Shown here piece by piece: positions 1-8,522 of a stretch of 64,000 nucleotides of DNA. The stretch comes from Xanthomonas campestris pv. phormiicola (GTDB taxonomy: Bacteria; Pseudomonadota; Gammaproteobacteria; Xanthomonadales; Xanthomonadaceae). The translations under genes were made by a program, and so were the position numbers. The first letter of the stretch is position 1. Each line of letters starts with the position of its first letter. The stretch is from positions 62,001 through 126,000 of the forward strand of contig CP102593.1 of assembly GCA_025666215.1 (NCBI GenBank). Reading direction: 5' to 3'. Under the pieces are notes generated by a model. It was given only the letters and a program-made list of their open reading frames with translations, was not told the DNA's origin and ran no database searches.

Positions 1-2
1 TC

Positions 3-311
3 GATACCACAACCTATCTCGTCCTCCAGCGCGCATTCGCGTTCGACGAACAGGACGTGGCATTGGGGATGGACACCTATCATGTCGAATGGTCCGGTCA
101 GGAAACCTCGGGCTATGGTGGCATCTCCCAGTTCCTGCTCAGCCGTAGCCATGCGCGGATCACGTTCGCTCCAGATTCGCCAATGGCAAGGGGCGGCGTG
201 GCGCTTCTCACCATCGTGTTCCAGTTGGTACCTTCGGAGTACCTGGCATTGCAGGATGCCCTTCACCACATCTTCCAGGGGAGCGATTGCCACTTTGTGG
301 CCGACACTTAA
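3..311 (+). CDS. Imm10-like immunity protein, 5' end outside the window
   Basis: The frame is open from the window edge, so the gene starts upstream; a GTG at 57 is only an internal candidate. The visible 102 residues (YLVLQRAF, GMDTYHVEW, SGYGGI, LSR-ARITF) resemble the Imm10 immunity family, single-domain cytoplasmic proteins that neutralise polymorphic toxins. No toxin gene is visible because the sequence starts here. It lies 37 nt before another small gene on the same strand. The family call comes from remembered motifs and is moderate. Confidence 0.6.
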   Translation, partial: DTTTYLVLQRAFAFDEQDVALGMDTYHVEWSGQETSGYGGISQFLLSRSHARITFAPDSPMARGGVALLTIVFQLVPSEYLALQDALHHIFQGSDCHFVADT

Positions 312-348
312 AGCGTCACAATCAAACAGTCAGTCCAGGGTTAACCCA

Positions 349-639
349 ATGAGCACTCCCCACAAGATCATTTTGCACTCGCTGCACGGCTATCGAACCG
401 ATCTCGAGCCGTTGGTTGCCGACTGGATTCGAGAGGGGATTAAGTACGTCGGTGTTGTAGGTGTAGACGCCGCGCGGATTGAGGAAGCGATCGATGATCT
501 GTGCACGGGCGACGGCTCAACCCCCTACTTCATGCTTACCGCCTCTCATGGCCAAGGCGAGACTCTCGCTGATGCCGTCCTCCTTGCTGAGCAATTGTCG
601 GATGGCTTCGACGGTCCTCTAAGCGTGGTCGAATTCTGA
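349..639 (+). CDS. Small conserved protein, DUF7684-like
   Basis: This encodes 96 residues from the ATG at 349. An open frame reaches further upstream but overlaps the immunity gene in another frame. The protein is compact and acidic with no signal peptide or membrane segment. Its motifs (ILHSLHGYR, WIREGIKYVGVVG, YFMLTASHG, VVEF) suggest an alternating alpha/beta fold and resemble the family I know as DUF7684, of unknown function. Proximity to an Imm10-type gene suggests a toxin-immunity or defence neighbourhood, which is inference only. Confidence 0.6.
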   Translation: MSTPHKIILHSLHGYRTDLEPLVADWIREGIKYVGVVGVDAARIEEAIDDLCTGDGSTPYFMLTASHGQGETLADAVLLAEQLSDGFDGPLSVVEF

Positions 640-713
640 GACACTTATGCAGAAAATGCTGGTATCGGGGAAGCCGGGCAGCACATTGGGCTGATTGACG
701 GCTTTCAAAGGAT

Positions 714-730
714 GGGGTCAGAGTGCACTT
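714..730. repeat. GGGGTCAGAGTGCAC repeat, copy 1
   Basis: The stretch GGGGTCAGAGTGCACTT recurs, with small changes, at 3391 (direct) and 3437 (inverted) beside the IS4 element. Its origin is unclear; it may be the end of an IS or a REP-like unit. Confidence 0.5.
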
Positions 731-745
731 CTAGTCACAAATGCG

Positions 746-1174
746 TTACGGCGCGGCGGCCTTGACGTCATACACGACCACGCGCTGCCACAGGTGCTCG
801 CAATCGGCGACGAACTGCTTGTGAATGGGATGGACCTGATAGGCGTTCTGTCCGGCCACATCGTCGAAGAACAGGAGTTCCGAGGCGCTGTAGCTGCCAT
901 CGACGACGCCACGCTGCTCGGTCTCCGCCGGCACGCCGATGTGGATGCCGCGCACGGTGTCGATGCCGGCCAACGTTCGCAAACCGGCCAGCAGCTTGGC
1001 TAGATCCTCTTTGGAATCCGGATGCTTAAGCCAGAAGAACACATGGTGCACGACCGGCGGGAACGCTGCCTTGTTGGCTGACGTGGCCGTGGCCGCGCGG
1101 GAGCCGGCGGCAACCACGCCGGCAGCCAAAGCGGTGGCGGCAACGATGAGATCTCGGCGTGTGCGATCGGTCAT
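746..1174 (-). CDS. Secreted Dabb-family (stress-responsive alpha/beta barrel) protein
   Basis: This encodes 142 residues. The start chosen is the ATG at 1174, because it gives a twin-arginine-like export signal ([18 protein letters not shown]) in the first 30 residues; the frame also extends 23 codons upstream. The mature part begins [14 protein letters not shown] and ends with [14 protein letters not shown], which are hallmarks of the ferredoxin-like Dabb domain (histidine on the first strand, HP.H near the end). Dabb proteins form dimeric barrels and some bind hydrophobic ligands or act as cyclases; the substrate is unknown. It stands alone on the minus strand. Confidence 0.75.
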   Translation of the reverse strand: MTDRTRRDLIVAATALAAGVVAAGSRAATATSANKAAFPPVVHHVFFWLKHPDSKEDLAKLLAGLRTLAGIDTVRGIHIGVPAETEQRGVVDGSYSASELLFFDDVAGQNAYQVHPIHKQFVADCEHLWQRVVVYDVKAAAP

Positions 1175-1329
1175 GATCAGGCCCTTCAGTTCATAGTCTG
1201 CGGGCCTGCGAGTATAGGACGGCAAGAACGTGGTCAGGTTCACTTGAGAGGAAGTCAGCCTGACCCCGCTTTTGTGCGTCTATCCTTGACGGCCCTCGGC
1301 TGGTCGAGGATCGCTCCAATCAATCGTCC

Positions 1330-1575
1330 ATGAGCACCTTCCAATTCCAACCACGCTGGAAAGAAGAACTGGTCTGCACCGGCCCGGGCGGCGCGTTCGT
1401 GCTGGACTTCACGATGGGCGTGCCGACCGTGTTCGCGCCCACCGAACACGCCTGGGCGCAGAGCGCGCCGGCGTGGGCGCAAGCGCTATGGCCGGTGTTC
1501 AAGGCCGAGCTGGAGGCCTGGTGCCAGGCGCATGACGTGCAGTTCTTCCTGGACGGAACGGCGAAGTGCTACTGA
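1330..1575 (+). CDS. Small hypothetical protein
   Basis: This encodes 81 residues from ATG 1330. The sequence is rich in Trp, Phe and Ala (FQFQPRWKEEL, GGAFVLDFTMGVPTVF, WPVFKAELEAWC) and ends HDVQFFLDGTAKCY. No signal peptide or membrane helix is seen. It looks like a genuine globular protein by composition and GC-rich third positions, but I do not recognise a family and can give no function. Confidence 0.55.
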   Translation: MSTFQFQPRWKEELVCTGPGGAFVLDFTMGVPTVFAPTEHAWAQSAPAWAQALWPVFKAELEAWCQAHDVQFFLDGTAKCY

Positions 1576-1691
1576 ACGGCGGCCGGAAGCGCCGATAGCA
1601 GGGTCCAGATCAGAAGCAACGCAGCAAGCGGACGTTGGCGGCTTGGTATCCTGGCTTGCCACTGCGGCCAAGTTACTAAGCGCGCACACTC

Positions 1692-2090
1692 ATGCTTCGA
1701 CATTTCACTTGTCTGTTTGCCTTGCTCCTCGCGGCATCCACTGCTGCGAATGCCCAGTGCCTGCCAGGCCAGCCTTCGGTGGTTCGGCTCACAGGCGTAC
1801 TTGAGCGCGTCACGTTTGCAGGCCCGCCCAACTACGAGAGCATCCAGAGCGGCGACGCACCCGAAACCTATTTCGTCCTGCGACTGCCGGCGCCGGTATG
1901 CGTGCTCGATTCAGATCAAAGCGCAATCTCGGCCAACCGCCTGCAACTGCTCCTGGAGCCGGGGCAATACAATCTATTCCGGCCTAAGCTCGGCAAGCGC
2001 ATTACACTGCCTGGCGAACTGTGGCCGGCTGAAACCGGTCACCACCACACGCCGCTGATGTTCACGCCGGATCGTGGGAAGACGGGCTAA
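1692..2090 (+). CDS. Secreted DUF4431-like protein
   Basis: This encodes 132 residues with a clear Sec signal peptide (MLRHFTCLFALLLAASTAANA) cut before QCLPG. The mature part has LTGVLERVTF, YFVLRLPAPVCV and GKRITLPGEL, the layout I associate with DUF4431 proteins: small periplasmic beta-rich proteins of unknown function. A second protein with the same CLP / L-G-LER / LPAPVCV skeleton is at 9731-10135, so the window has two paralogues about 8 kb apart. Confidence 0.7.
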   Translation: MLRHFTCLFALLLAASTAANAQCLPGQPSVVRLTGVLERVTFAGPPNYESIQSGDAPETYFVLRLPAPVCVLDSDQSAISANRLQLLLEPGQYNLFRPKLGKRITLPGELWPAETGHHHTPLMFTPDRGKTG

Positions 2091-2283
2091 CGATCCGTCC
2101 AAGCCGATGCTCGTTTGCCGGTAACGGAGTAAAAGGGCAATCTGACTCCGGTTTCGGGGGTACGAACCGCTTGGCGGAACTTCGTTTCCGGCAACGGCGG
2201 GTAACGCAGTCTTCCTGCAGATCCTACAAAGTCGCGGATGGATCAAAACGGCCGGCGTATCGATCTCGTCTACACCAACCCAG

Positions 2284-2583
2284 ATGATCCCCCACTCCCA
2301 CCAAGCTTTACGCTCAGAGGCTCAGTGGGAATACGAGGCTGACCGTGCGCGGCAACATACGAGTGCAAGCTGGATTGCGGTCAATGGCACCATTACTGGC
2401 CCGCGGGAAGTTCCCCGACGTGGGGGCAGATGCCTAGCGTTCCCTTCAAGCCGGCGATGCCGGCTACCAGCTCAATTGGATGGCTACCCCTCAACGACAT
2501 CAGGACAGGAGAGCCTTGTTGCGACGCCTCTACAAATCCAGCAAAGTGGCGTGGAACCTGCCTCGGTATCGACCCACCCAAGG
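2284..2583 (+). pseudogene. Possible remnant of an FGE-sulfatase (SUMF1-like) domain
   Basis: Translation near 2310-2350 reads LRSEAQWEYEADRA, close to the LPTEAQWEYAARAG signature of formylglycine-generating/SUMF1 domains. Nothing else in the three forward frames continues the domain convincingly, so at most a decayed fragment remains. The match is short and could be chance. Confidence 0.22.
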
Positions 2584-2928
2584 ATGGCGAATGCCATGTT
2601 GGATCTACGCAAAGTTGCAGATAGCTTCTCGTGGCCCGTCTACTGCCGCAGCTATCTCACCACTCTGGGCGGCTTGTTGATCGGGCTATGCTGTCTGATC
2701 GCAGGACGCGAGTCCGTTGGCGTTAGCGCGCATTCCCCAGCGTGGCAACTTGGGTTCGGACTCGCCCTCCTGGTTGGAGTCTTGCTTATCCTCGTTGGGC
2801 TCGTGGGAAAGTCGCGCACGATCGAAAAGTGGGCTGATTCATGGTCGAGGCATGAGATCGCCTTTGCGATCATGCTGCTGGCCTTGCCACTGTACTTCGT
2901 GCTCGCCACTTTCTACCGACGCCGCTAA
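2584..2928 (+). CDS. Small two-to-three-helix membrane protein
   Basis: The frame is open from 2284, but protein-like sequence begins at ATG 2584 (MANAMLDLRKVADSFSWP), giving 114 residues; ATG 2596 is an alternative. Hydrophobic segments lie at about residues 24-42 (YLTTLGGLLIGLCCLIAG), 56-75 (LGFGLALLVGVLLILVGLVG) and 92-109 (IAFAIMLLALPLYFVLATF), separated by charged loops. It ends in YRRR. No family was recognised. Base composition is less GC-biased than the core genes, fitting an accessory origin. Confidence 0.5.
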   Translation: MANAMLDLRKVADSFSWPVYCRSYLTTLGGLLIGLCCLIAGRESVGVSAHSPAWQLGFGLALLVGVLLILVGLVGKSRTIEKWADSWSRHEIAFAIMLLALPLYFVLATFYRRR

Positions 2929-3031
2929 GCCTCGCTCAGCCGTCTTGGCAGGTACCCTTCAAGATGCTTCGTCGAATAGGCGGCCAGCAGCGTTTCCTGG
3001 CGTGGTCGCTTCGCAACACGATGGTCTACTC

Positions 3032-3379
3032 ATGTATGGACAGAAAATGAAATTACGTCCCCTGGACAAGCGGCAAGAAAAGCATCTGCTGGCCTCGATG
3101 CTGGCCAGCATGAACGAGCCGATAGACAACCGTTGGCAATCGATGTTCAAGAGGGAGGTGATTGGCTTGACGATTCCATTCCTCGTAGTTGTGATTGCTT
3201 TGGGCGTCCTTCGTGCCAACTCCCTGCTCACTCTGTTCACGACGACTGGCGCCCTCGTCGTCGGGTTGGCTATTGGTTTTGGCCAGTGGCGCATGAGCGC
3301 GGCTCGGCATTGGCCCGCGGTGGCCCGTTGCTTGGACCGAAACAAGATCGAGCAGCGGTTGCGCGAACTGGATGGCTGA
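3032..3379 (+). CDS. Small hypothetical membrane protein
   Basis: This encodes 115 residues from ATG 3032; ATG 3047 is possible. A hydrophilic, basic N-terminus (KLRPLDKRQEKHLLASML) is followed by two membrane helices (IGLTIPFLVVVIALGVL and LFTTTGALVVGLAIGF) and a charged C-terminus (DRNKIEQRLRELDG). It lies 100 nt downstream of another small membrane protein on the same strand and may be co-transcribed with it. The family is unknown. Confidence 0.5.
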   Translation: MYGQKMKLRPLDKRQEKHLLASMLASMNEPIDNRWQSMFKREVIGLTIPFLVVVIALGVLRANSLLTLFTTTGALVVGLAIGFGQWRMSAARHWPAVARCLDRNKIEQRLRELDG

Positions 3380-3390
3380 CAGAAGGAATA

Positions 3391-3450
3391 TGGGGTCAGA
3401 GTGCGACCGTCTCCTCTCTATGCGCGCTTTTGAAAGTGCACTCTGACCCT
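3391..3450. repeat. Inverted GGGGTCAGAGTGC repeat next to the IS
   Basis: TGGGGTCAGAGTGC at 3391 faces GTGCACTCTGACCCT at 3437-3450, so the pair can form a hairpin with an approximately 30-nt loop. Its right arm abuts the left end of the IS4 element. A further direct copy is at 714. Confidence 0.55.
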
Positions 3451-4795
3451 GAGGTTTCCCCAGCTTTAGTTCTTAGCAATCAAGAGTTTGCAGCGGCTTT
3501 GGTTTGCAAAAGCGCGCGCATGGCGCGATCTTCGCGGTTACCACACCAATGAGGATCGCAGACCATGCGCGCGAGCCAAGTATTGCAAAGATGCCTGGAG
3601 TCGGCACTGTCGCCGATGCATGCACTACGCCGGCAGACGCTGCTGCTGGCGGTCGAGTCGCTGCTGGCGGGTCGCCGCCTGGTGCTGATCGATCTGGCCC
3701 GCAGCTGGTTGGACGCCGAACGTATCCGTGCGCCGCTGAAGCGACTGGATCGGTTGCTGAGCAACCCACGCCTGCACGTCGAACGTGAGCGCCTGTATGG
3801 CGGCATGGTGCGCTGGCTGGTGCGCTCGCCCACGCCGGTGATCGCGGTCGATGGGTGCCGCTTGAAGGGCGATGGCCGCTGGCATCTGTTGCGCGCCGCG
3901 GTGCCAGTCGGCGGACGAACCTTGACGTTGCTGGAGCAGGTGTTCCCGGAACGGGAACTGGCGTCGCCAAAGGCAGCGCGTCGCTTCCTTGAACGCCTCA
4001 AAACACTGTTGCCCGAGCACAGCCGTCCGATCCTGATCACCGACGCAGGCTTCCGGGCGCCGTGGTGCCGGACGGTGGAGCGGCTGGGATGGCAGTGGAT
4101 CACGCGCCTGCGGCATCGCACCCAGGTCAAACCTATCGAGATCCCCGACCAGGCCGATCAGTGGGTACCGTGTCGCGCTCTGTACGCGTTGACCCTGACG
4201 GGCAAGTCACGCGATCTGGGCGTGTTCGACATGGTGCGCAACGAGCCGATTCAGGCGCGCCTGGTCCTGCATGCGGATAGGCCGCGGGGACGGCGGCACA
4301 CGACGCTCAAGGGCGAGCGCCGCCGCGGCAAGCAAAGCCGGCAGCATGCACAGCGCGAGGCCGAACCCTGGTTGTTGATGGCGTGCAAGGAGATGGCTCA
4401 CGTCAGCGCCGGGCAGGTGGTGGCGATCTATCGTCGGCGGATGCAGATCGAACTCGGGTTCCGCGATCTGAAATCGCATCGCTACGGCCAGGCCTTCGAG
4501 GACAGCCTGACCCGCAAGCGCGAGCGGATCGAGACGGTGTTGCTGCTGCACGCATTGGCGATGTTCGTGTCCTGGCTGGCAGGCATGGCGGCCGAAGCGA
4601 TCGAGGCACAGGACAAGCTCAACCCTTACCCGACCGCACGCAGGCTCTACTGCCTAGTGCGATTGGGTCAGGAAGCCTTACAGCGAGGATGGTTGGAACG
4701 ACCGCTCCACGCCATGCTTCACGCGCTACGTCAGCTGTCACCGGAGGCCAGTCAGAACATGCGGTTCGTAACATGAAAAAGTGGGGAAACCTCAG
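3449..4795 (+). mobile_element. Complete IS4-family insertion sequence
   Basis: The element carries one transposase gene between inverted ends: CTGAGGTTTCCCCA at 3449-3462 and TGGGGAAACCTCAG at 4782-4795. Left and right ends differ just inside (GCTTTAG versus CTTTTTC). The flanking 9-mers CTCTGACCC and CTCTGGCCC are similar, but offset by 2 nt, so no clean target duplication can be claimed. The bases outside the right end (AGCCTCTGGCC) also occur outside the partial copy at 7680-7700, so the true terminus may extend further out. Confidence 0.85.
3565..4776 (+). CDS. IS4-family DDE transposase
   Basis: This encodes a 403-residue transposase, full length for the family. The catalytic triad is visible: Asp96 in AVDGCRLKG, Asp160 in ILITDAGFR, and Glu296 inside a perfect Y-x2-R-x3-E-x6-K signature (Y289, R292, E296, K303), diagnostic of IS4. 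The start at 3565 follows a leader of about 100 nt inside the left end. No frameshift or stop is seen, so the element may be active. The first 92 codons are duplicated in the fragment at 7288-7690. Confidence 0.93.
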   Translation: MRASQVLQRCLESALSPMHALRRQTLLLAVESLLAGRRLVLIDLARSWLDAERIRAPLKRLDRLLSNPRLHVERERLYGGMVRWLVRSPTPVIAVDGCRLKGDGRWHLLRAAVPVGGRTLTLLEQVFPERELASPKAARRFLERLKTLLPEHSRPILITDAGFRAPWCRTVERLGWQWITRLRHRTQVKPIEIPDQADQWVPCRALYALTLTGKSRDLGVFDMVRNEPIQARLVLHADRPRGRRHTTLKGERRRGKQSRQHAQREAEPWLLMACKEMAHVSAGQVVAIYRRRMQIELGFRDLKSHRYGQAFEDSLTRKRERIETVLLLHALAMFVSWLAGMAAEAIEAQDKLNPYPTARRLYCLVRLGQEALQRGWLERPLHAMLHALRQLSPEASQNMRFVT

Positions 4796-4932
4796 CCTCT
4801 GGCCCCTTTCTCTGGCACGGCCGTCCCTGCAGGCCCGCGGTTGGTCCCCAACCCGCGGGGAATGGTCACATTCGGCTTGCCCGGCGGGGGAGCTGCGCGA
4901 ACACTCTGCCGCATCCCGGCCGATGCCCTGCC

Positions 4933-6507
4933 ATGAACGCTTCCCTGCCTTCTCTCTACTCTGCCCCTGACGCCGCCCATCGGCCGGCGGCCGCCCCGGC
5001 CGGCGGACACGGCCGCCGCTCCGGCCTGGCGCTGCTGCTCGTGCTGGCGCTCGTGCGTTTCGTGGCGCATCTGTGGCTCAACGGCGCCTACGGCTTCCAC
5101 CGCGACGAACTGCAGGTGCTGGACGATGCCCGCCACCTGGACTGGGGTTATGTGCCCTATCCGCCCCTGGTGCCGTGGCTGGCGCGGCTGGAACTGGCGC
5201 TGTTCGGCACGTCGCTCACCGGCTTTCGCGTGGTCGCCGCGCTGTCCCAGTGCGGCGCCATGGTGCTGGCGGGGCTGATCGCGGGGGAACTCGGGGGCCG
5301 CCGCTTCGCCCAGGTCTGCGCGGCACTGGCCGTGGCGTGCATGCCGTTCGGGCTGGTCAACAGCAGCATCCTCATGTACTGCGGCCCCGATCTGCTGTGG
5401 GTGGTGGCGGCCGCGTGGCTGGTCCTGCGCCTGGCCAATGGCGGCGATCTGCGCCTGTGGCTGGCGCTCGGGGCGGTCTTCGGGCTTGGCCTGATGACGC
5501 GCTACACCATCGTGTTCTGGGCCGTGGGGCTGGGCGTTGGTGTGCTGGCCGGACCGCTGCGCGCGCAGCTGCGCACGCGCTGGCCCTGGCTGGGCGTGGG
5601 CGTGGCCTTCATGATCTTCCTGCCGAACCTGCTCTGGCAGATCCGGCACGACTTCATCTACCTGGACTTCGTCGCCCATATCCACGCACGCGACGTGGCC
5701 ATCGGCCGCACGGACCTGTTCTTTCCCGAGCAGTTGTACGCCAACGCGAGCGCATTGACGCTACCTGTCTGGCTGGCGGGACTGGGTTTCGTGTCGCTGG
5801 CTACTTCGATGCGCCGTTACCGCGTGCTGGCCTGGATGTACGCGGTGCCGCTGCTGCTGTTCGCGCTCTCGCGCGGGCGCGGCTACTACATGGCGCCGGG
5901 CTATCCGATGCTGCTGGCGGCCGGCTATGTGGCCGTCGAGCACTGCTGCACCCGCCTGCCGGGGCGCCGCGCGCGCTGGCTGCGCCTCGCGCTGGCGGGC
6001 CTGCTGGCGGTCGGCCTGCCGCTGGGCGCGGCGCTGCATCTGCCGATCGCGCCGATCCATTCCCCGCTCTGGCAGCTGGCCCGGCGTCTGCACGGCGACT
6101 ATGCCGAGCAGGTGGGTTGGCAGGAACTGGCACAACGCGTGGCGTCGATCTACCGCGCGCTGCCCGAAGCCGAGCGTGCCAACACGGCCATCCTGGCCAA
6201 CAACTACGGGGAGGCCGGCGCGATGGCGCTGTACGGCCCGGCGCTCGGCTTGCCGCCGGTGATCAGCCGGACGAACTCGGCCTGGTATCGCGGCTATGGC
6301 GAGCGGCCGCCGAAGGTGATCATCGAACTTGGCACTACCGCCGAGGACGAGCGCGGCAGCGTCGCCAAGTGCGTCTCGCACGGTCTCTTCCGCAACCGCG
6401 AGGGCGTGGCCAACGAGGAATCGGCGAACGGCTATGAGATCTTCGTCTGCCGCGACATCCCGCCGCTGTGGCCGCAGATCTGGGGCGTCGAACCCCGCTT
6501 CGGCTGA
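4933..6507 (+). CDS. GT-C glycosyltransferase, ArnT/PMT-like family 39
   Basis: This encodes a 524-residue integral membrane protein with about ten hydrophobic helices. The first periplasmic loop contains GFHRDELQVLDDARHLDWGY, which has the acidic RDE catalytic motif of GT-C enzymes and the conserved PPLVPWLARLE that follows. Such enzymes move a sugar from a polyprenyl-phosphate donor to lipid A, protein or another acceptor; the acceptor is not predictable here. The C-terminal third (after about residue 380) is a soluble domain with NNYGEAGAMALYGP. A GC-rich palindrome (CCCGCGG / CCGCGGG at 4834-4859) lies upstream. The gene sits between two oppositely oriented IS4 copies, so it may be mobile cargo. 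Confidence 0.85.
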   Translation: MNASLPSLYSAPDAAHRPAAAPAGGHGRRSGLALLLVLALVRFVAHLWLNGAYGFHRDELQVLDDARHLDWGYVPYPPLVPWLARLELALFGTSLTGFRVVAALSQCGAMVLAGLIAGELGGRRFAQVCAALAVACMPFGLVNSSILMYCGPDLLWVVAAAWLVLRLANGGDLRLWLALGAVFGLGLMTRYTIVFWAVGLGVGVLAGPLRAQLRTRWPWLGVGVAFMIFLPNLLWQIRHDFIYLDFVAHIHARDVAIGRTDLFFPEQLYANASALTLPVWLAGLGFVSLATSMRRYRVLAWMYAVPLLLFALSRGRGYYMAPGYPMLLAAGYVAVEHCCTRLPGRRARWLRLALAGLLAVGLPLGAALHLPIAPIHSPLWQLARRLHGDYAEQVGWQELAQRVASIYRALPEAERANTAILANNYGEAGAMALYGPALGLPPVISRTNSAWYRGYGERPPKVIIELGTTAEDERGSVAKCVSHGLFRNREGVANEESANGYEIFVCRDIPPLWPQIWGVEPRFG

Positions 6508-6792
6508 ACGGCGCGGGCGCCTCGCACCGGCGCGTGGCCTGGCTCAGGCCGGCATGACGGACGTTATCGGTCGGGAGGTGCGCTTATCGGGCCAAGAACG
6601 AAGGCGTGGACAACGCTGTTTTTCGCACCTCGGATAACACCTCGCCGACACGCGTCAGGACGTTCTGCGAGCAGAGCCTGAGGCCGGTACAGCTGCAGAT
6701 CATTTGCTCACCACTGCGTTTTCTCTGGACGGCGGCCCACGCCCGACGCCGCAGGGTATTGAATACGGATGATCGCTCTCAATCCATCAACG

Positions 6793-7287
6793 TCATTCAA
6801 TCTTCTGATCGGCGGGGTCTGGTGGCTGGCTGCCAGTCCGCTTGGGGGAAGATCCGGGACCATCGAGCCCACGTGCCTGAGCATATGCGCCAAGAATCGC
6901 GGCGGCGAACCCGAAACGGCACCAACGCCGAGCGCCCAGCGCGGCCCGAAAGCGTTCGCCAGCCACCCCACGATCGGGGCGCCGATCGGCGTGCCCCCAA
7001 GCGCGATGCCGACACGCAGCGCCATCACCCGCCCCCGCATGGTGGGCTCCGTGGAAAGCTGCATCAAGCTGTTCGTTGTGTTGGTAAAGGTCAGGGCGGC
7101 AACGCCGAGAACCACCAGCGCAATGGCGAACAGCCAGGAGCTCGGGGCGAGCGCGGCGAAGGTGCAGCCGAGCCCGAACACCCCGGCGCCAACCAGCAGC
7201 AAGCCGAAGCGTGGCCTGTCGCGGCCGGCGCTCAGCAGCGCGCCCGCCATCGTCCCGATCGCCATGATCGATGACAGCAGACCATAT
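6793..7287 (-). pseudogene. Truncated, frameshifted MFS transporter
   Basis: On the minus strand the frame reads GYGLLSSIMAIGTMAGALLSAGR directly from the IS junction at 7287, then helices typical of the C-terminal half of a major facilitator (LLVGAGVFGLGCTFAAL, MRGRVMALRVGIALGGTPIGAPIVGWLANAFGPR). After ALGVGAVSG the protein-like sequence switches frame and continues FAAAILGAYAQARG to a stop at 6793, so about one base was lost near 6925. The N-terminal half is missing, replaced by the IS fragment. This gene is dead by both truncation and frameshift. Confidence 0.8.
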
Positions 7288-7690
7288 CCGCGATCACCGG
7301 CGTGGGCGAGCGCACCAGCCAGCGCACCATGCCGCCATACAGGCGCTCACGTTCGGCGTGCAAGCGTGGGTTGCTCAGCAACCGATCCAGTCGCTTCAGC
7401 GGCGCACGGATACGTTCGGCGTCCAACCAGCTGCGGGCCAGATCGATCAGCACCAGGCGGCGACCCGCCAGCAGCGACTCGACCGCCAGCAGCAGCGTCT
7501 GCCGGCGTAGTGCATGCATCGGCGACAGTGCCGACTCCAGGCATCTTTGCAATACTTGGCTCGCGCGCATGGTCTGCGATCCTCATTGGTGTGGTAACCG
7601 CGAAGATCGCGCCATGCGCGCGCTTTTGCAAACCAAAGCCGCTGCAAACTCTTGATTGCTAAGAATTAAAGCTGGGGAAACCTGAGCCTC
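7288..7690 (-). mobile_element. 5' fragment of the IS4 element, inverted copy
   Basis: From 7686 down to 7288 the minus strand repeats the left end of the element at 3449, including the terminal CAGGTTTCCCCAGCTTTA and the first 92 transposase codons, nearly identical. Identity stops abruptly after the codons for SPTPVIA; the next bases belong to an MFS gene. The distal two thirds and right end of the IS are gone, which points to a deletion starting inside the IS. Confidence 0.88.
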
Positions 7691-7696
7691 TGGCCT

Positions 7697-7870
7697 CTTT
7701 GGAGAACCCCCTTTGGAGAACAGGCCATTGCGGCAGGTGGCCGCGTCCGCGTCGTCCGGCGCAGCATGCGCCATCGCCGATATCGTCAGCAGGGCGAGCA
7801 GACAGCCCTGTGCATCTGGATCACTCCACGGGCGGGCCGGTGTTGTGGGCCAAGGGCGGTGCACTATCAT
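7697..7870 (-). pseudogene. Possible 5' remnant of a secreted-protein gene cut by the IS
   Basis: On the minus strand before the IS end, the translation contains GCLLALLTISAMAHAAPDDADA, a plausible signal peptide and cleavage site, but the protein runs into the IS at about 7690. An ATG with a better leader (MHRAV) lies one frame away, suggesting an additional frameshift. The remnant is too short to assign. Confidence 0.3.
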
Positions 7871-8013
7871 GGAGGAAGCAGATGCCAGTCGGTGCTGCGG
7901 TCACCGCGGAGGTGCACGCTGCGGGCTGGTCGACGGCGCCGAGGATGTGAGCGATGTTGTAAGCGGTGCGGCCTCGGGCCGCCGAATCACGCATTCGAAC
8001 CGGAGTCAGGCCC

Positions 8014-8409
8014 ATGAGCGCCTCCCAGCCCATCCACGCCCTTACCGTGATCTACGCCAGGAACATCGAGCGGGTCGCCGACTTCTACAGGAACACGCTT
8101 TCGCTCGCGCTTGTGGAGCAGGGCGACGCGTTCGTGGTGGTGGGAAACCCCCATTTCGAGATCGCGGTGGTCCGGATGGCGGGCGACAAGGCGCCCGCCT
8201 CCGGACCCGGGTCCTTCCACGTCAGAACCGAGACTCCACTCAAGGGCTCGTTCCTGGTGGAGAGCCTGGAGCATGCCCGCTCCGCCGCCGAGGCCTCGGG
8301 CGGCGCCTTCAAGCCGCTCGCGTCGGCGTGGCGCTGGCGCGAGCAACTCCACCTGGACGGGCATGATCCGGAAGGCAATGTGGTGCAGGTGCGTGCCCGC
8401 GCGACCTGA
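8014..8409 (+). CDS. VOC-family (glyoxalase/dioxygenase superfamily) protein
   Basis: This encodes 131 residues from ATG 8014. The fold shows the VOC pattern: first strand IHALTVIYARNIERVADFYRNTLSL, FVVVGNPHFEIAVVRM, then the C-terminal half with WREQLHLDGHDPEGNVVQV, the usual DPEGN signature. Canonical metal-ligand positions are not all obvious (His in IHALTV), so catalysis cannot be asserted. VOC proteins include glyoxalases, dioxygenases and drug-binding resistance proteins. It stands alone, with a small membrane protein downstream. Confidence 0.8.
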   Translation: MSASQPIHALTVIYARNIERVADFYRNTLSLALVEQGDAFVVVGNPHFEIAVVRMAGDKAPASGPGSFHVRTETPLKGSFLVESLEHARSAAEASGGAFKPLASAWRWREQLHLDGHDPEGNVVQVRARAT

Positions 8410-8522
8410 CGATTTTGCTAGGCCAACGCCGCTTCGCGGTGGGCGGTGGCATCATTGGACGAATCCGTTCGTACCAGGCTGCTTCGCGGTCGACCTTGCC
8501 GCCGGGCATCGATCAGGGACAA

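Noticed and set aside
3449..7690. A composite transposon made of the two IS4 copies
   Set aside because: The second copy lacks two thirds of the element and its distal end, so the pair cannot transpose together in the usual way.
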